Source: Ceratothoa steindachneri
Lineage: Eukaryota > Arthropoda > Malacostraca > Isopoda > Cymothoidae
NCBI GenBank assembly: GCA_963969495.1
Contig: OZ018330.1
Span: 66,598,907 to 66,662,906 of the forward strand
Reading direction: 5' to 3'
DNA: 64,000 bases
Below are positions 1 to 12,790 of the stretch, in pieces. The number at the start of each line of letters is the position of its first letter. Position 1 is the stretch's first letter. Below the pieces are notes generated by a model that saw nothing but the letters and a program-made list of their open reading frames with translations, made no database searches and was not told where the DNA came from. Made by a program: the position numbers and the translations under genes.

Positions 1-274
1 CTTGTTTTTAGCCAGAGTGGAATGCAAGCTCGTATTACAGCTATCATTACTAGGGTGGTGCAAGGGGAAAATAAAACCTACAGAAGGCTTCCTAATAGGT
101 GCGTTGGCTTCCGTGCTTGTAGATGTATAGCGGCCAGGAAAAGAGTAAGTTCTTTTACATTTAAGAGGCACAAGAATCCTACAGCGCACAAATATATTCA
201 TTGGCCTCTCGAAAAGTGATTCGGTCAGCAACCTGAACTGACAGAACTACCTACTAAAGCAGTTGTAAGTCATA

Positions 275-740
275 TTATGTCGATGAAGCCTGGTGCAGCT
301 CGCGACATTTTTTTACACTAAGCCTTAAACAATAGATATTTATTATATAATTCTTTGGAACATTTATAAATTTTAATTTGACCACGTCTACATGTTTGAT
401 ATCTACATATGGTCGACTCGATGGTAATTGCAAGACCTCTGCGGCAATAACAACCCGCTCATACCAACTCAAAAAGCCTTTCACAATCAAATGTGACAAA
501 TATTGTAGGGATAGGTGCCGAGGCACTTCCCTGTTTTCTTCAGCTCACCTTTGAACTTGATTACCTTCTGGTGGGTCAATTCTTCTATGATGTCTTCTAT
601 TGAGTAGTCAACGATGTCCCTCGCATAAGCTACTCCTTTCACGAATTTTATCGCAGAGGGGAGTGTCACCTGTCTACGCGAGCTATAAGGTGGCCGAAGA
701 TGTCTCACAATTCCATTATTAGGAAGGGTCAGACGCATTC
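275..740 (-). pseudogene. LINE ORF1 remnant (Jockey-like gag)
   Basis: The minus strand encodes two overlapping open fragments. The upstream one (738-487) contains KGVAYARDIVDYSIEDIIEE followed by a basic KVIKFKGELKK stretch. This resembles the RRM-like part of Jockey-type LINE ORF1 proteins, where a 'KGVxxCRDL..EEIxEEL..QGV' run precedes an LRLPVRPY-like motif. A related LQLPSSRPY stretch appears downstream in the second fragment, in a different frame, so at least one frameshift separates them. No zinc knuckle or ORF2 follows toward position 1. ORF1 proteins of this type bind the element's RNA. The match is at motif level only and the piece is non-functional. An unrelated chance open frame remains possible. 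Confidence 0.4.
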
Positions 741-2250
741 AACAGTATGGTCCCTTCCAAGAAGCAGATGACGTTTGGTTCTCTACCAAGAAAAATTGCT
801 AATGTATAACGATAGTGAAAGACGTGCCATTTTTATAGCAGTTTTACATCAGTAAAAGGAGTAATGACAAGGCGTTTCAACTGGCGGCATAAAAAACGCC
901 AGGTAACCTTTCGAAAAAAGTAGCTTTGACACCATCGAGGTTTCGCTTACCCTATTCAACTTGTTTAGTTTTATCCTATCCCACTAGTGACAAGGGCGTC
1001 CAGTGGCCACAATCTTTCATCTATGGGACTCAGAAGATATTTCAGATACTCATAGCTTTCTTAGATATTTTTTTTTATTTTGAGGATGCGTGGGCGGAGA
1101 ATGAACTCTCTTCTCTCCCATTTCATAAAAAAACACATGGCTGAACGGGGAAGCTTCGGCCCGATCCTAATCCTTGGTGAAAATAAAATAGGAGTCAGAC
1201 TGTGAGGCCTAAACAGAGGGAGGAGGACTGCCCTCTCTTCTTCTGCATTCAGGGTTCTAATTACGACCGGAGGATCTTGCCCAGGGAGGGAACTGGGCTG
1301 AGAGGTCGCCAACCAATACATATTTCGCTCCTTAGTAAAGCCTCACGTTTGGGGAGCTGTCTCCTTCTGGTACCTACACAAATCAAGAGAGGCCTCAATC
1401 TGTCCCTAACCTCCCTCACTAGATGTCAAAGACCCCGAGTGGGGACTCACCAGGCATGTGGCGTAATGATAAATGATATGTCGCGGGGGCAGGCAAGCCG
1501 TTCTCTAAACCAGGTGCCAGGAAGGGAAGCATGCTACAGTGGAAACCCCCTAGTACATGCCAGTCTAAAGTATTCGCTCTCTCTAGGTATTTCCACTTGA
1601 AGCGAGTGTCTGTGTGGAGCTAATTCTGCTCAGTTTTTCAATTCTCTGGCGGGTCCCTGGGGAAGAGAAGGGGGGAACCGTTTGTCCAATAGTAGATTCT
1701 TCCTCCTCACTCATAGATATAAGAGAGGGAGAGCACCTTTCTGCTAGTATAAAATTGTAGGGGAGCCTGAGAAAGCACAGGGGTGGGCGCCTTCTTTCTT
1801 GAGCCAGAGGCGCCCGAGAGCGGCTCAAGAAATGTTAAATGGAAGACCCCATCACTAATAGAAAGTCGTTAAACAGAAATCCCAGCTCTAGTTAGAGTTC
1901 TTTTTCGTCGCAGTAGCACACTCTAACACCATAGTTAGTCAGGTTTTCACTTTGTATTCATTAGTTTCAAGTGTTTTTCATTAAATTAATAATTAATCCG
2001 ATGATTTTTATCATATAGAAGAGGAAAAGTGAGTTGGTTGGGTATAAAAGCGTCCATCAAATCTCACCTATTGCAGCTAGGAATTACAGACCTCAGCATA
2101 TGTACGGCAACAGACAGCGGTTGGAAATTACTCAATCGATGTTCGCGCACAAAAATCCACAGCTCCCAACTGAGCACTCAGAAAAGCTGGTGCGACAGAG
2201 GAAATCCCTTATTAAGTCGTACTAATTGTCGACAAACAGGCAGGATCTAA
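741..2250. other. Unassigned, GC-richer stretch at 1140-1830
   Basis: No convincing gene. Between about 1140 and 1830 the GC content is clearly above the surroundings, and there is one 132-codon open frame at 1202-1600 whose protein I do not recognise. Its composition (many Arg, Ser, Leu) looks like a chance frame through GC-rich DNA. The stretch 2029-2250 has two overlapping frames of 63-73 codons, also unrecognised. It could be a non-coding part of a transposable element. Confidence 0.3.
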
Positions 2251-5200
2251 AGATCTGTCATTTGAAAGACTCTGATATGGCAACAAGGTTATTTATTTGC
2301 GCTGGCAGCCAACATGGTGTTAAACCCAGCCGGACTGCTCTAAGAGGTGTTTCCTTATGAACCTTAAAACTGTGCCATGGCTGTTGACAGCCCAATAGTC
2401 CCATGAAATGGGCTATTGAGGCCAAATCAATCTTCACATTATTCGCGCCCCAAAGTTCATGACCTCTCAAGCTTGATCTCTTTCAACCTGCGTGTATTAA
2501 CAGGAAGTTTGCAGAGATCATAAAGTAGCTGGGTCGTAAACCTAGAGAGAGAGAAAATAAGGAGAGCCTACTCTAAGAAAAATAGGCTGCATGGAGGGAA
2601 CGTCGAAACGCACTAGATTTCCCAGTCTCTGTCAAAGGTTTACAACAGAATTATAAATGGAAATTCACATACCTTTAGTTAAGACAGGTTAATACGTTTA
2701 CAACGTGCGTGGAAATTTATGTACTAAATACAAAGTAACGATCAGATATGCAAAATAGTTAACATAAAAAATTATAAGGATATTAGTCAAATTTGACACA
2801 AAAAATTTACAACAGATTCGTACAAACATGGTTTAGTACTTGGTTGCATAACTCTTGTTGGTAATTACAGATTACAGGCACTTTGAATAAGTAAACTTCT
2901 ACGATGCTTCTACAGGTGATTGTGCTTATTTTGTTACATTCATCCCAAACATATTTTTCGAAATCTGATAATTACGCAGATCTCGTTTCTAGACTATGAG
3001 TTTCAATTTGCTTCACAGATTTTCCATAGGTTTAGGTAAGGAGATTGACTTGGCCATTATAAAACATTAATTTTACCTTTATGCAGCTAATTTCTAGTTT
3101 GTTTCGCGTTATGTTTAGCTATATATCTTGTTGAAACTTGTTTCAAATTCAGAGAGCTAACACTAGATAACAAATTTCTTTCCAAAATTCCCTTATCCAT
3201 TTCGCCATTTACATTTCTTTGGCTACTTCCATTCTTCCAACCCCTAATGAGTAAAACCAGCCCCATACCATGACTGATTCCACTCACAAATTAGATTCTA
3301 TGGATCGTATTTTTTGTCGCGTAATCTGCACTTTTTCTCCAAATCCTGCTGAATGAATTTTGACAGAAATGTACTATTTTCTTTTAAGATGAACAAAGGA
3401 CTTTCTCCTAGAACGTTGCTGGTGTATTTAAATGTTCATTGCAAACGCTAAACTAGATTTCCAGTTAGTTTTCTTAACGAATGGGGTCATTCTTGTAGTG
3501 CGATAAAAGAGATCATAATGACTTAGCGCTCTACCATTTGTATCCTTGCTACTCGTAACTTCGATTCAACTTTTTCAGATCTTTCTGCAGCTCTCTAAGA
3601 GTAGTCCGTGGTTTCTTGTTGCAGGTTCTGTTAACATCCGAGGGCGAACTGAACCATCAAAACAATGAATTTAATTACCATACTTCCAGCTGCGTATTTT
3701 GGTACCAACTGAATTAGCAGTACCTTAAGCTGTACATATATCTTTCTGTAACCAAGACAACTCTTAACAAATGCTTAACTTCGTCCACGAATATCTTGAC
3801 TGACTTGGTTATTGTTCTCCATGAAGAAAATGTTGATGGTGCGAGTATCTTGTAAGGAATGACGCAGTGGCCTTACACGATGACTAAAGAAACTTCGCCT
3901 TTAGTTTAGAATATTCTAGATGTTCGGTAACAGAGGAGGATTAGTTTTTAATGAGAAATATTTTAGATGTAACCTATTTATGAATGTTTTGTAAAGTTTT
4001 ACGTTGTCAAATTTCATTATTGCCCTTATAAAGCTTTTCCTGTTCAACGGTTTGCTTTTCTGATCATTACAATGTATTATTACATAAAGTTTCACGCACG
4101 TTGTAAATTTCATTAACCTGCATTAACTAAAAGTGTATAAAGAGGCATTTTCTAGCAAATTGTTGTAAGCCTTTGCGATCCACTTTTGATTCATGAGGTA
4201 AATATACATCCATCTAATTATTATATATATATTTGTTGTAAATTGAAAGAACGAAACACATTTTAACAACAAAAGTAAGTTACTAATACTTTGTGAACTA
4301 CTCTTTAGCGGCTTTTAGAGCAGCAACTCCCCTACGGATATGTAGATTTAAAAAGTTCTGAGATTATGGCTTGTGGTATAACAATTAGCGGTTCGTATCT
4401 TATCCAATTTTTTTCGTATATCTTTTATAGTATTTGGTGCGCATGTTGTACTTAGTTAATCTCGGGGGACTGACTGGGCAAAGGAATTCGTTTGCCCAGA
4501 GCACTATCTTCCATCAAATATAACCTCTTTCAAGCTGACAATTTAAAATGCAGAATTCCATCTTTAATAATATGGAAATGCATTATACAGAGCTTATATC
4601 ACCAAAACTTCTAAACAAATCAGAGCTTCCCTCAGTCCAAATTCCTCACCACACCAAAACATAATACTAGCATGTTACCGTTAGTTGACACTTATTTATT
4701 TCAAACTCCTTAGGGGTAATCTCCAAATTTATACCAGGACGCTATCTGAAAATTGAGCGAACCGAGATTCTTCAGATAAAATTATGCTCTGCCAATATTT
4801 TCAAGTCTTTGCTCAATTCTTCGACTCACTCATTCCTCTTCTTATTATTTGCAACGTTAAAAAGGCTTTCTCCTTACTCCCCGTCCAGAATATCTGATGG
4901 GCTCAAAACAATATACCGTTGTTTAAGTCCTGATTTGGAATCTTCCTTATCAGTTCAGATGGAATAACGGAGGGTTGTTCTCAATGGATCTTGGAACAGC
5001 ACGAATATATTTTTCAAAAGAATCAAGAAAACCAAGCCTTAACGTAAATGATATTTTGCGCTATTTTTTAATTGAATTATAATAATGTTAACGAAATAAA
5101 AAGATAAATATATAATCTAAGAATCCTATTAATTTGTTTAAAATTTACTTTTATATGCTTGTTTAATAATATCAATATTTAATTCTAAAGAGATGGAAAT

Positions 5201-5417
5201 ATATACTAGTCATAAGTAAGGGAAAAAAGGATCAATCCTAATCCTGGCGAAGAACATTCGTAATTAATGACCCCCACGAAATTTCAATCCTAGATGATGA
5301 CTCCCTAAATATCGCACATAAATGATGATCATGAAGAAACTTATTGGAATATTTTAAAAATGAGCAGTAAAATTCCTCTTAGAAAAAGAACAAAAGATGA
5401 CACAAACACAATTAAAC

Positions 5418-5420
<3 letters not shown>
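2251..5420. other. AT-rich DNA, nothing identified
   Basis: Only short chance open frames (up to 70 codons). The one compact structure is a perfect 9-bp inverted repeat, CTGGGCAAA/TTTGCCCAG, at 4474-4499 with an 8-base loop. I see no repeat array, transposase or RNA gene. Confidence 0.4.

Positions 5421-5450
<30 letters not shown>
5421..5450. repeat. (TA)n microsatellite
   Basis: An uninterrupted TA dinucleotide run of about 15 units. Confidence 0.95.
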
Positions 5451-5453
<3 letters not shown>

Positions 5454-5963
5454 CACGAGTGTTGTAGCATTTGATAGATGGTGAGGAAAAGTTGAGAGTT
5501 AGTATATAGGTGAGTCACCTGTTTATGGTAGGTCACCAGTTTATGGGTAGTTACGGTTGATGTGATCCGATTTATTGGGCATAGAAGGTAATGCGTCCTT
5601 ACAGTCGAGTTTTGTCTGCCTCAAAAATGTTCTTTAGGGTAATCTGCTTATAGACTGGGTTTGAATGGTAACCTAGTTATTGCTTGGCAGAAGGAAGGAC
5701 TCGAAAGGATAGAATAGCGTTTTGCGGGCTTCTAATCTTGTTTTAATGCTAAATTGGTTAGCGCAAGTCAAATTGTTATGATTTATTTTGTTTGTTTATG
5801 TGCTCACGTCTTTGGCTGACTATCCGTCTTAATACTCATTGTTTTTGGCAAGTTTCCTTATGTCTCAGATTGTTGGGACTATGGACGGACGGATTAAGGA
5901 CAAGGTACTTCCTGATGAAACTAATAATAATACTAACAAAAATGAGGCTGTTTTATTCATTTT
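5451..5963. other. Unassigned spacer
   Basis: Mixed-composition sequence between the TA tract and the minus-strand LINE fragment. It could be 3' flank or untranslated region of that LINE, but no motif shows it. Confidence 0.3.
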
Positions 5964-6854
5964 TCATTTTGTGTATAGAAAGGACAGAGAGGGATCACTG
6001 TGTAACACAGGCGAACAGGCAGTCGAAGAGGAAAGGTTATGGAAATAACTTAAGAAGCGATAGAAGGAGTTGATAGGTCGGTGGCTAGACACGGATGCGT
6101 GGTGAAGACTGGTTGTACTCGAAGTGATCGTGACTGGACAACAGTTGGAGGCTGGTGGAGAAGGAACGCGTGTCAGCTCGGTTGGAAACGCGTTATTCAT
6201 GTTGCCTTTAGTTTCTGCGAGGAACGGTAAGAGTTGCGGGTAGTCATGGGCCGCGGGGTATAGCGGTGCCGTCGCATACCTTTTTACATGTAGTGTGGTG
6301 TATAATTGGTCTCTGGTGAGTTTCCCGAGTTGTTTAGTGAGCCTGGTGTGAGCGAATGTGTTGAGGGGTGCTAATTTGTTGTTGTCGTGTAGTGTGGCCA
6401 TTCTCGTGTACAGGGGAGAGCAGTAAGCGCGCTTCAGGCTGGAGTTCTGCATACGCTGAGCCTTCTGCTGCCACGTGACATTCGCGGCTACGAGTGACAG
6501 TGGGGCATACGTGAGAATAGGTCGCACGAGTGTTTTATATAGGTGTAACTTAAGTTTTTTACCCGCAGGGTAGAACTTGCGCAGCGATGTCTTTGTACGT
6601 GAGGGTCTTGCTTGTCTTATTTTCGGATGTATATTGAACCTGAGGGTCTTGCTTGTTTTATGTTCTGATGTATATTGAACCTGAGGGTCTTGTTGATCAG
6701 ATACCCCGATGATTTTTGTATGCTGTGTATATTCGAGCCTTGTTGGGTTTAGATGATTTCTGTTTGGTGTGTATAAGAAGATTTGTAGGTTGTGCATGAA
6801 GTTGTCTCTTGCGCCGGCTGGTTTATGTTTCTGTCCGCTTATTTTTACTCTCAT
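5964..6854 (-). pseudogene. LINE ORF2 C-terminal fragment (Jockey-like)
   Basis: A 296-codon open frame on the minus strand. Residues ~135-200 contain LHLYKTLVRPILTYAPLSL and then QKAQRMQNSSLKRAYCSP. This is the typical tail of Jockey-superfamily reverse transcriptases, where 'LYKxLIRPILTYA..W' leads to 'lQxxQNxxLRxa'. It corresponds to the thumb and connection region after the catalytic palm. No YXDD box, fingers or endonuclease is present, so the copy is 5'-truncated, as is common after target-primed insertion. The frame is kept open across a 41-bp tandem duplication (6601-6692), which forces part of the protein to be read out of phase. Neighbouring DNA is unrelated AT-rich sequence. Family is fairly certain; exact clade is not. 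Confidence 0.65.
6601..6692. repeat. 41-bp tandem repeat inside LINE fragment
   Basis: GAGGGTCTTGCTTGT recurs at 6601 and 6642, and in a shortened form at 6683, with TGTATATTGAACC at 6628 and 6669. The period is 41 bp. It is not a multiple of three, so the copies are read in different frames of the LINE fragment. Confidence 0.85.
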
Positions 6855-6969
6855 CTCGACGCGGGCGGAGCTTATCGGATTAGAGACTATGTGCGTGAAT
6901 TCTCTACTAAGCCTGCTATATGTAGCTTATTTGGTCAAAGCGTATGTGTGCATTGAGAAAATATCTTAA

Positions 6970-8520
6970 TTTGGGAACCTAACCAACATTTATAAAAATA
7001 TTGATTTTGTCCTTTCACGGTTTTATGTAAAGTCTGACGGGTCAGATCAGATTAAGGTCAAAGTGTCTACAGGTATTTCTACCGTCTCTATTTATTTTTA
7101 TGGCCAAACCGTCGGGTGCAATGGTTTCCTAATGTATGTATGTTTGTACGTTCGCATAAAAGCACAACAATTTCGCTTACCTACTTACAAAATATTCTGC
7201 TTTGCATTGATACATATATAAGTAAATTGTAATTTAACTTTTTTTACAAGTATTTGCTTTTTCTAACATTAATTAATCATTCTAGGATGGTATATAATTT
7301 CCTTTTTCGATTTGTGTGCCTGTTACAAACTTTCATAGTATTCACATGATACTCATTTGTGAGACTTCATCGTTGAGCCTATTCCGCCTTGCAATGCACT
7401 TTTTCCCTATTATTTACATAATTGAAAGCTATGCATCATTATTTCGCAGCGGGGTTATATATTATTTACACAAAAAGTTATTCCTATTTATAGAGAATAA
7501 TATACGCTTTTAGATTATTTGTATGTGCATAATTATTTGCGTGTCCATCTCAGGGCTTCAGTGGATTTATATGACAGTCATTTGTGAGGCTTCATTGTTG
7601 ATCCTAATCAACAGGGCAATGGAGACTACAAGACTCCCCCCCCATCCTCTCAAGAAACGGATTTTTACAAATTAAACGAACTCGTGGTTTACAAATTATT
7701 TCACCTTCCGAATTAACTAGAAGTCTTACAATATTTTACATTATGGAAATGAGTGGTAAATTTCATTTCTATATACAGTATGTTACATAGTTTATAGTAT
7801 AGCGTTATGTGTCGCTCACTTTGCAAGACAGAATGAGACAATCAAATATATATAAAAAATGAGCACTTTGGAGTTTCATAAAGTCTTTTATAATGGGCAG
7901 CTTTAACTAAAATAGAATTACATGTATAGGGAATCCGAAAATAATAGAAAGAGCAGTGTTCCCTAATTCAAAATATTCCTCTTTTGTATTATGATCTAAA
8001 TTAAACAGCTTAGTTATATTTTTCCAAATTATTGTCATTCTCTCAATCAATTGCTCTTTTATACTACTAACTGAATAAATTTATTTCTATTACCAGAATA
8101 TGAAGAAATATTAAACGAATTTATAAAAAGAAACGTACGAGTGGAATATATTAATTTTCAGTTAAGAAATATATTTATTATAAATCGAGTTCAATTGACG
8201 AAAGGAAAGGAAATATGTTTTGCGCCGCTATTTAGCAACGATTCAAGTCCAAAGCAAGTCATTCTTTCGTCTTGATATAAAGAAGTATTGTGTTAATTTT
8301 TTGTTTACTGTTATATTGCAATTGTAAGACTTGATAGTTGTGTAAGAATTGCTAAAATATGTTAATGTAAGTTAAGAGAACAAATTTAAGGTTATGGCAA
8401 CCGATTAAATATATAATTTATTATAAGTGGTTCTTAAAAGACAGCATTCATGTATTCGAGCTGTTATGTAAAAAGGGAGATGGACTGCGCTTAAGGATCA
8501 ATTCTTTTATCTAGAGAGAT
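6970..8520. other. AT-rich DNA, nothing firm
   Basis: No gene recognised. A diverged direct pair of about 42 bp containing TCATTTGTGAG.CTTCAT occurs at 7340-7382 and 7568-7609, 228 bp apart, suggesting an old local duplication. Confidence 0.35.
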
Positions 8521-9130
8521 AACGAGAGAGAGAGAGAGCTACCACTGTCTACGTTCCTACGGGATTGATAGGTTACTACCATAAGATGAAACTCCTAGTT
8601 CACCACCATTCGACAAGACCCGAGCTCCAAAAGAAGAAGACCTATCATAGGTTATGGGGTACTCCTCTTCCATAGATTTAGGCACATCCATAACCGGTAC
8701 CCCATGCGAAGGATGGTAGAGAAGTGGATGGATTCGCCAAGATACCAAAAAACTGGTCGCTCTACCAACATCGAAGAAGCCTTGCGAAATTCATCACTAT
8801 CACCTTCCCCCTTCAAAGAAGCACCTGTTACTGGATGGACGAAAATTGTAGATCTTTGCTGCTTTGCTGCTCTAGACGGTGGTGCGAATTGCATCACCAT
8901 CAAACTTCGCGTCTTCACCAAAGCAGCAGTGGATTTTTGCTGCTTCGCCGCCAGAGGCGATGGATCGAATTCCACTTACGATCACATCCTCGCTCAGCTA
9001 CTCCTCTAAGCATCAAAATCATCGAGCTCAGCCAAATTCGGTAGTAAGAATGATTTGTGCTTATTTCTACGTACCGTGCAACTTTAATCAACTTGGATGC
9101 GCTACGATGAACTGCTACAAGTGGACGTGA
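8521..9130. other. GC-richer island with 81-bp internal duplication
   Basis: Three plus-strand frames and a 107-codon minus-strand frame (8975-8652) overlap here. An 81-bp duplication (start points 8851 and 8932) shows in protein as VDLCCFAALDGGAN and VDFCCFAARGDGSN on the plus strand, and as SPLAAKQQKST and PSRAAKQQRST on the minus strand. One plus frame contains YQHRRSLAKFITITFPL followed by CYWMDENC. This faintly resembles the 'YYRRFI..FA.IA.PL' segment after Gypsy-type reverse transcriptases. That match is weak and I cannot decide the coding strand. Composition differs sharply from the flanks, so it is probably inserted DNA or an old exon. Confidence 0.3.
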
Positions 9131-10148
9131 GTTGAGGCCTAACCCGCCCAAAATTGCCTAGTCTCTACTCACGAACATAGCCCCCCTCATTGCAGCTCAA
9201 AAGGGCAACACTGAATCAAGATAAAAACAACAGACAAACTCATTTTAATTCAAAAGAGTATCTGCGAGAGAACTGACTCGGTTGTCTCTGTCTATCTTTT
9301 CTTATTAAGTACGCCGTATTTCTTTTAATCCAGTTAATCTTCCGTCTTGTCTCTTTTTTGTCCTCGTTTTTTTTAATACCAGCTATAAGTTTTTTGTTTA
9401 GCAAGCAAATTATATATGGGAATTATCTCCTTTGTTATTTGCTTGAAAACAGTAGCTGTTACTTTCTTGCTTTACCGCTAAATAGGATATTCCCTAGATT
9501 TCTTTGACTTGATTTCTGGTTATCTTTTAGTTATTCGATATTTGAAACTATTTGTTTTACTTTAAATCTTTGGCTTTCATTAAGTATGCATTTTACTACA
9601 AATTATTAATTTTACATTTTCATTTTGGTTCATCCACAATGTATACTCTACACAGTAAACGTCTGTCTGCCAGCCCCACATTTTTTTAACTCAGCATTTT
9701 TAGCAACATTGGTGGGTCGTCCCTTCTTAATAATTCTTTCGCTTTTCTTAAATATTATTTAAACCTACCTAGTTTAGGTTCCTATTATTCTTTTATCGGA
9801 CAAACATTTGCCTATGCTTTGCAAAACCTATGCTCATTTACTGCTATTTCCATCATTTTAGATATTTATATAAATATGTAAATATATCCTCCTCTGAATT
9901 TAACTCTCCTTCCAATCTATATCATTATTTTACGTTTGTAACTTTATTTTATGTCTAACTACGAGTTGGTCATTTACATTAAGTAAAAAACGTCTATATA
10001 TTTGCTATATTTGTATTAATATATTTGCTTCAGTGACAAATGAATTATTTTATATACAGCAGCATCATAATATTTTTGGTTGTTTTGCTATATCGACTTC
10101 CATTTTTCTCTCAGGATGATCATAACATTTAAAAGTATTACTTAGAAG
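9131..10148. other. AT-rich DNA, nothing identified
   Basis: No open frame, repeat array or RNA-like structure that I can support. Confidence 0.4.
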
Positions 10149-10283
10149 AATTCCATTCCTTAGTTAGATTATATAAATTCCCTTCCTTGGTTAAATTCTA
10201 AAAATTTCCTTCATCAATTCGATAAGACACATTTCTTTCTTCGGTTGGATTACACGAATTCGTTTACTCAGTTCTATACACTA
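10149..10283. repeat. 27-bp minisatellite, five copies
   Basis: Units start at 10149, 10176, 10203, 10230 and 10257, each near AATTCCCTTCCTTGGTTAGA with an AT-rich tail. The spacing is exactly 27 bp despite divergence between copies. Confidence 0.75.
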
Positions 10284-11359
10284 ACCTCCCAACCCTTAGA
10301 TCTTTGTTTTTGTCTTCTCTTTCATTTAACATATAGCAATCTCTGTAGACCTTATTTATTGTGGAATTTCGACTAGAGCCCCATGTATAACTCTCACTAC
10401 AAATTGAGTAACAACATCCTCCTTTTCCTCTCCTCTGTGTTGTAGACCATCTACTCAACTTCAGAAAACACGTGGAGTCCTACGTCACTACTTACGCAGA
10501 CGACCAGGAATTTTCTTCTCTCTTCCTCTATTTTTGCCACCGGAAGTTTCCCAATGAAAGAACCCAAATTATCGAGAGTTATGTTAAATAAATGCAAGAA
10601 AGTTCTTAAGAGATATGGTTAGGTTGATGGAAGTTTAAACCTCTTTCAGAATTTGTATTCAATAACTAGATCATCTTAAGGAACCAGTGCATAATTACAT
10701 TCTCCTACATAGCTGGTTCACCAACACACGATGTTTTGTCATTGAAGGTTCTGTTCACTAAGCAACCTCCGATAAATTTCATATTCCAAACCCAGCATCC
10801 ATCAGGAGAATAATTTTGGCTTAATTTCACGCAATTTCAGTCTGTTTTTTTCTCTTGACCCTTGAATATTCGGGTAAACCCCGTAAAATCTAAGCCCCCT
10901 TTAAACGCCCCTCATTGAAATAAGAAATTACGGAAATTCCTCAACACGAAGCCCAAGCTTCATAGTATTGAATTATGGAATCCTGCAACTATTTTTTCAG
11001 CGTTCACCTTTTTTTTAATTATTGTCTCAGTTACTCTGAGCTGTGATGTGCAACAGACGTTTAACACGCATCGACTCTAACAACTATTAATCTGTATGAA
11101 TGGAAGTATGTAGATTGGAACTAACCAAATATATTAACTATTAAAAAATTAAAAATTAATTATGAATTGTTATTGCTATTTGCCCTGAGATAAGGAACCG
11201 AGTTAAATTATCAGTTTGAATTTGAAAAGATTCAAACTAGAATTGAATTTTAAAATTTATTTGTTCTCTTGAACAAATGCAAGCCTTTTCGTGGGTATAA
11301 ATTAGAGGTTTGAAATATGAAAATGAGGTTTTAAGCGGGTTTGAGTAAAATAACACTTA
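10284..11359. other. Unassigned AT-rich DNA
   Basis: Short frames only; nothing recognised. Confidence 0.35.
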
Positions 11360-11490
11360 CCACACCCATGAATTTTGATGAAATACTTACCAATACAAAT
11401 CAACTTATACACGAGTCGTGAATAGGCCTGTAGTGAATTTGAAGGGAAAAGATAGGCAAGCAGCTTGTAAAAGTAGGCTTTAGAAGTGTA
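11360..11490. repeat. Dispersed repeat, copy 1
   Basis: Resembles 31710-31830 in the same orientation. Shared words include ACCAATRCAAAT, a TCGTGAATA block, AAAGGGAAA.GATA.ACAAGCAG.TTGTAA and GGTTTAGAAG-type sequence. It is non-coding, perhaps part of an unidentified interspersed element. Copies are clearly diverged. Confidence 0.6.
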
Positions 11491-12009
11491 AGGAAGAAAA
11501 GGTGTGATTTTTCAAATTCTCATGACAGACTATGGAGGATATTTTATCTCCTGGACTTATGCCAACGTCATTTCTTCAAAACTTGCAAACCTTTCTCGTA
11601 AATGAGGAGAGGGTCTACCCCAGACCTCCACACGGGAGAAGGCGAGGTGTATATGCGCCCACATCATTGTACCACGTTGGACCAGGTGGATGCCTTCAAA
11701 TCTCTGACATCAGCAAGAAGTAGGGATAATAAATACCCATTCAACGGGGAACCCCAAAAGATGCGCCTACGATTTTCCATCTCCTTACGAGCAATTTCTT
11801 CTTAAGGCCTTCTGAAGAACCGAGTTAAAAAAACTAGTCATAAAAAGTTAACACAAACCGAGGCAATGTCATGAGCCATGATGAGCAATATGTTAAAAGA
11901 GACAGAAAAACAGATAATAATAATAATAATGATGAAAATATTGTTCTTATGTGGCACCCTTTAAGGCCCTCAGCTTTCCCAGGGTACCAGTTGAGGAACA
12001 AGCCTGACA
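11491..12009. other. Unassigned
   Basis: A short TAA trinucleotide run lies near 11,915. Two overlapping chance frames of 63-67 codons at 11532-11805 are not recognised. Confidence 0.3.
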
Positions 12010-12790
12010 GAAGAGGTCATTCATCCTAACCTGCTTGAAGACCACAAGCGAGGGAGATGAGCGTATGCAGCAATCAGATTAATCCACAGCTTATAGGATA
12101 CTATAGAAAAGGTAGGATCACCCATACAGCTGAAAAGTGTGCCAGGAGTCGAAAGTAGGAGGGCACTCCTAGAGCAAAGAGATCAACGGGATCTTTTTTG
12201 TCTGGACACACCCGTTATGGGGAAAATTAAATGTGAGTTGCGGTATATGACACGGAGAATCGTCCTCAACGGCGTAGAATTCGAGCAGCAAAGTTCCGGA
12301 CAATTCGAACAGGTCGAATTTTAGTGAGGAGGGCACCAGTGAAGGCAAAAGGTAACAAAGGAATGGATGGCTATCTCAAAACTGTTTCCATCCAACTAGG
12401 ATACAAAAGAGGGAATTAAGAAACCAGAGAGATAAATTCGTGATATTAGCAAAATGCGATTTCAATTCGAGTTGAATGTAAATGGAACAAACACTAAAGT
12501 TTCTAAAGCTGTCAGAGAACGCGATCTGGAATCCCCCTTGATTGAAAGAGGAGCTTACATCTACTGATGTGCCCATCAAGACAACCTCAGTTTTGTCTTG
12601 GTTCAATTTGAATAAGTTATCAAAATAGTGCTTACTGAGCGAAGGCGGCTCTCACATGCTCTTCGGAGTTTTGGAGCCTCTAAGAGCGTGTTAGAGAACC
12701 AAGGGGCGGTGGATCAGTGAGCAGAGGCAAGGAGGGGAGAGTCGGTGTGAAGGCAGGAGAGGTATAACTGTGAAAAGTATCGAAGATATA
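12010..12790 (-). pseudogene. L2/RTE-like LINE, RT C-terminal part
   Basis: Minus-strand translation gives KHYFDNLFKLNQDKTEVVLM, then FSDSFRNFSV and LKSHFANITNLS. These match the region after the catalytic box in L2-type LINEs ('LKLNxDKTEvlliG', 'S.rNLGV.fDs.L..k.Hi..i'). Further along, in another frame, RPVRIVRNFAARIL matches the 'lQrvQNaAARl' tail. Frameshifts and stops make it non-functional. The fragment ends at the mariner boundary (12790/12791), and a matching endonuclease fragment in the same orientation lies beyond the mariner at 13724-14050, so the two are probably one LINE copy split by that insertion. The palm domain is missing between them, so an earlier internal deletion also occurred. 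Confidence 0.65.

Noticed and set aside
1202..1600. 132-codon frame, the longest in the first 5 kb
   Set aside because: No recognisable domain, GC-driven composition, no supporting context.
4474..4499. Hairpin CTGGGCAAA/TTTGCCCAG as a Helitron 3' end
   Set aside because: No CTRR terminus follows at the expected distance.
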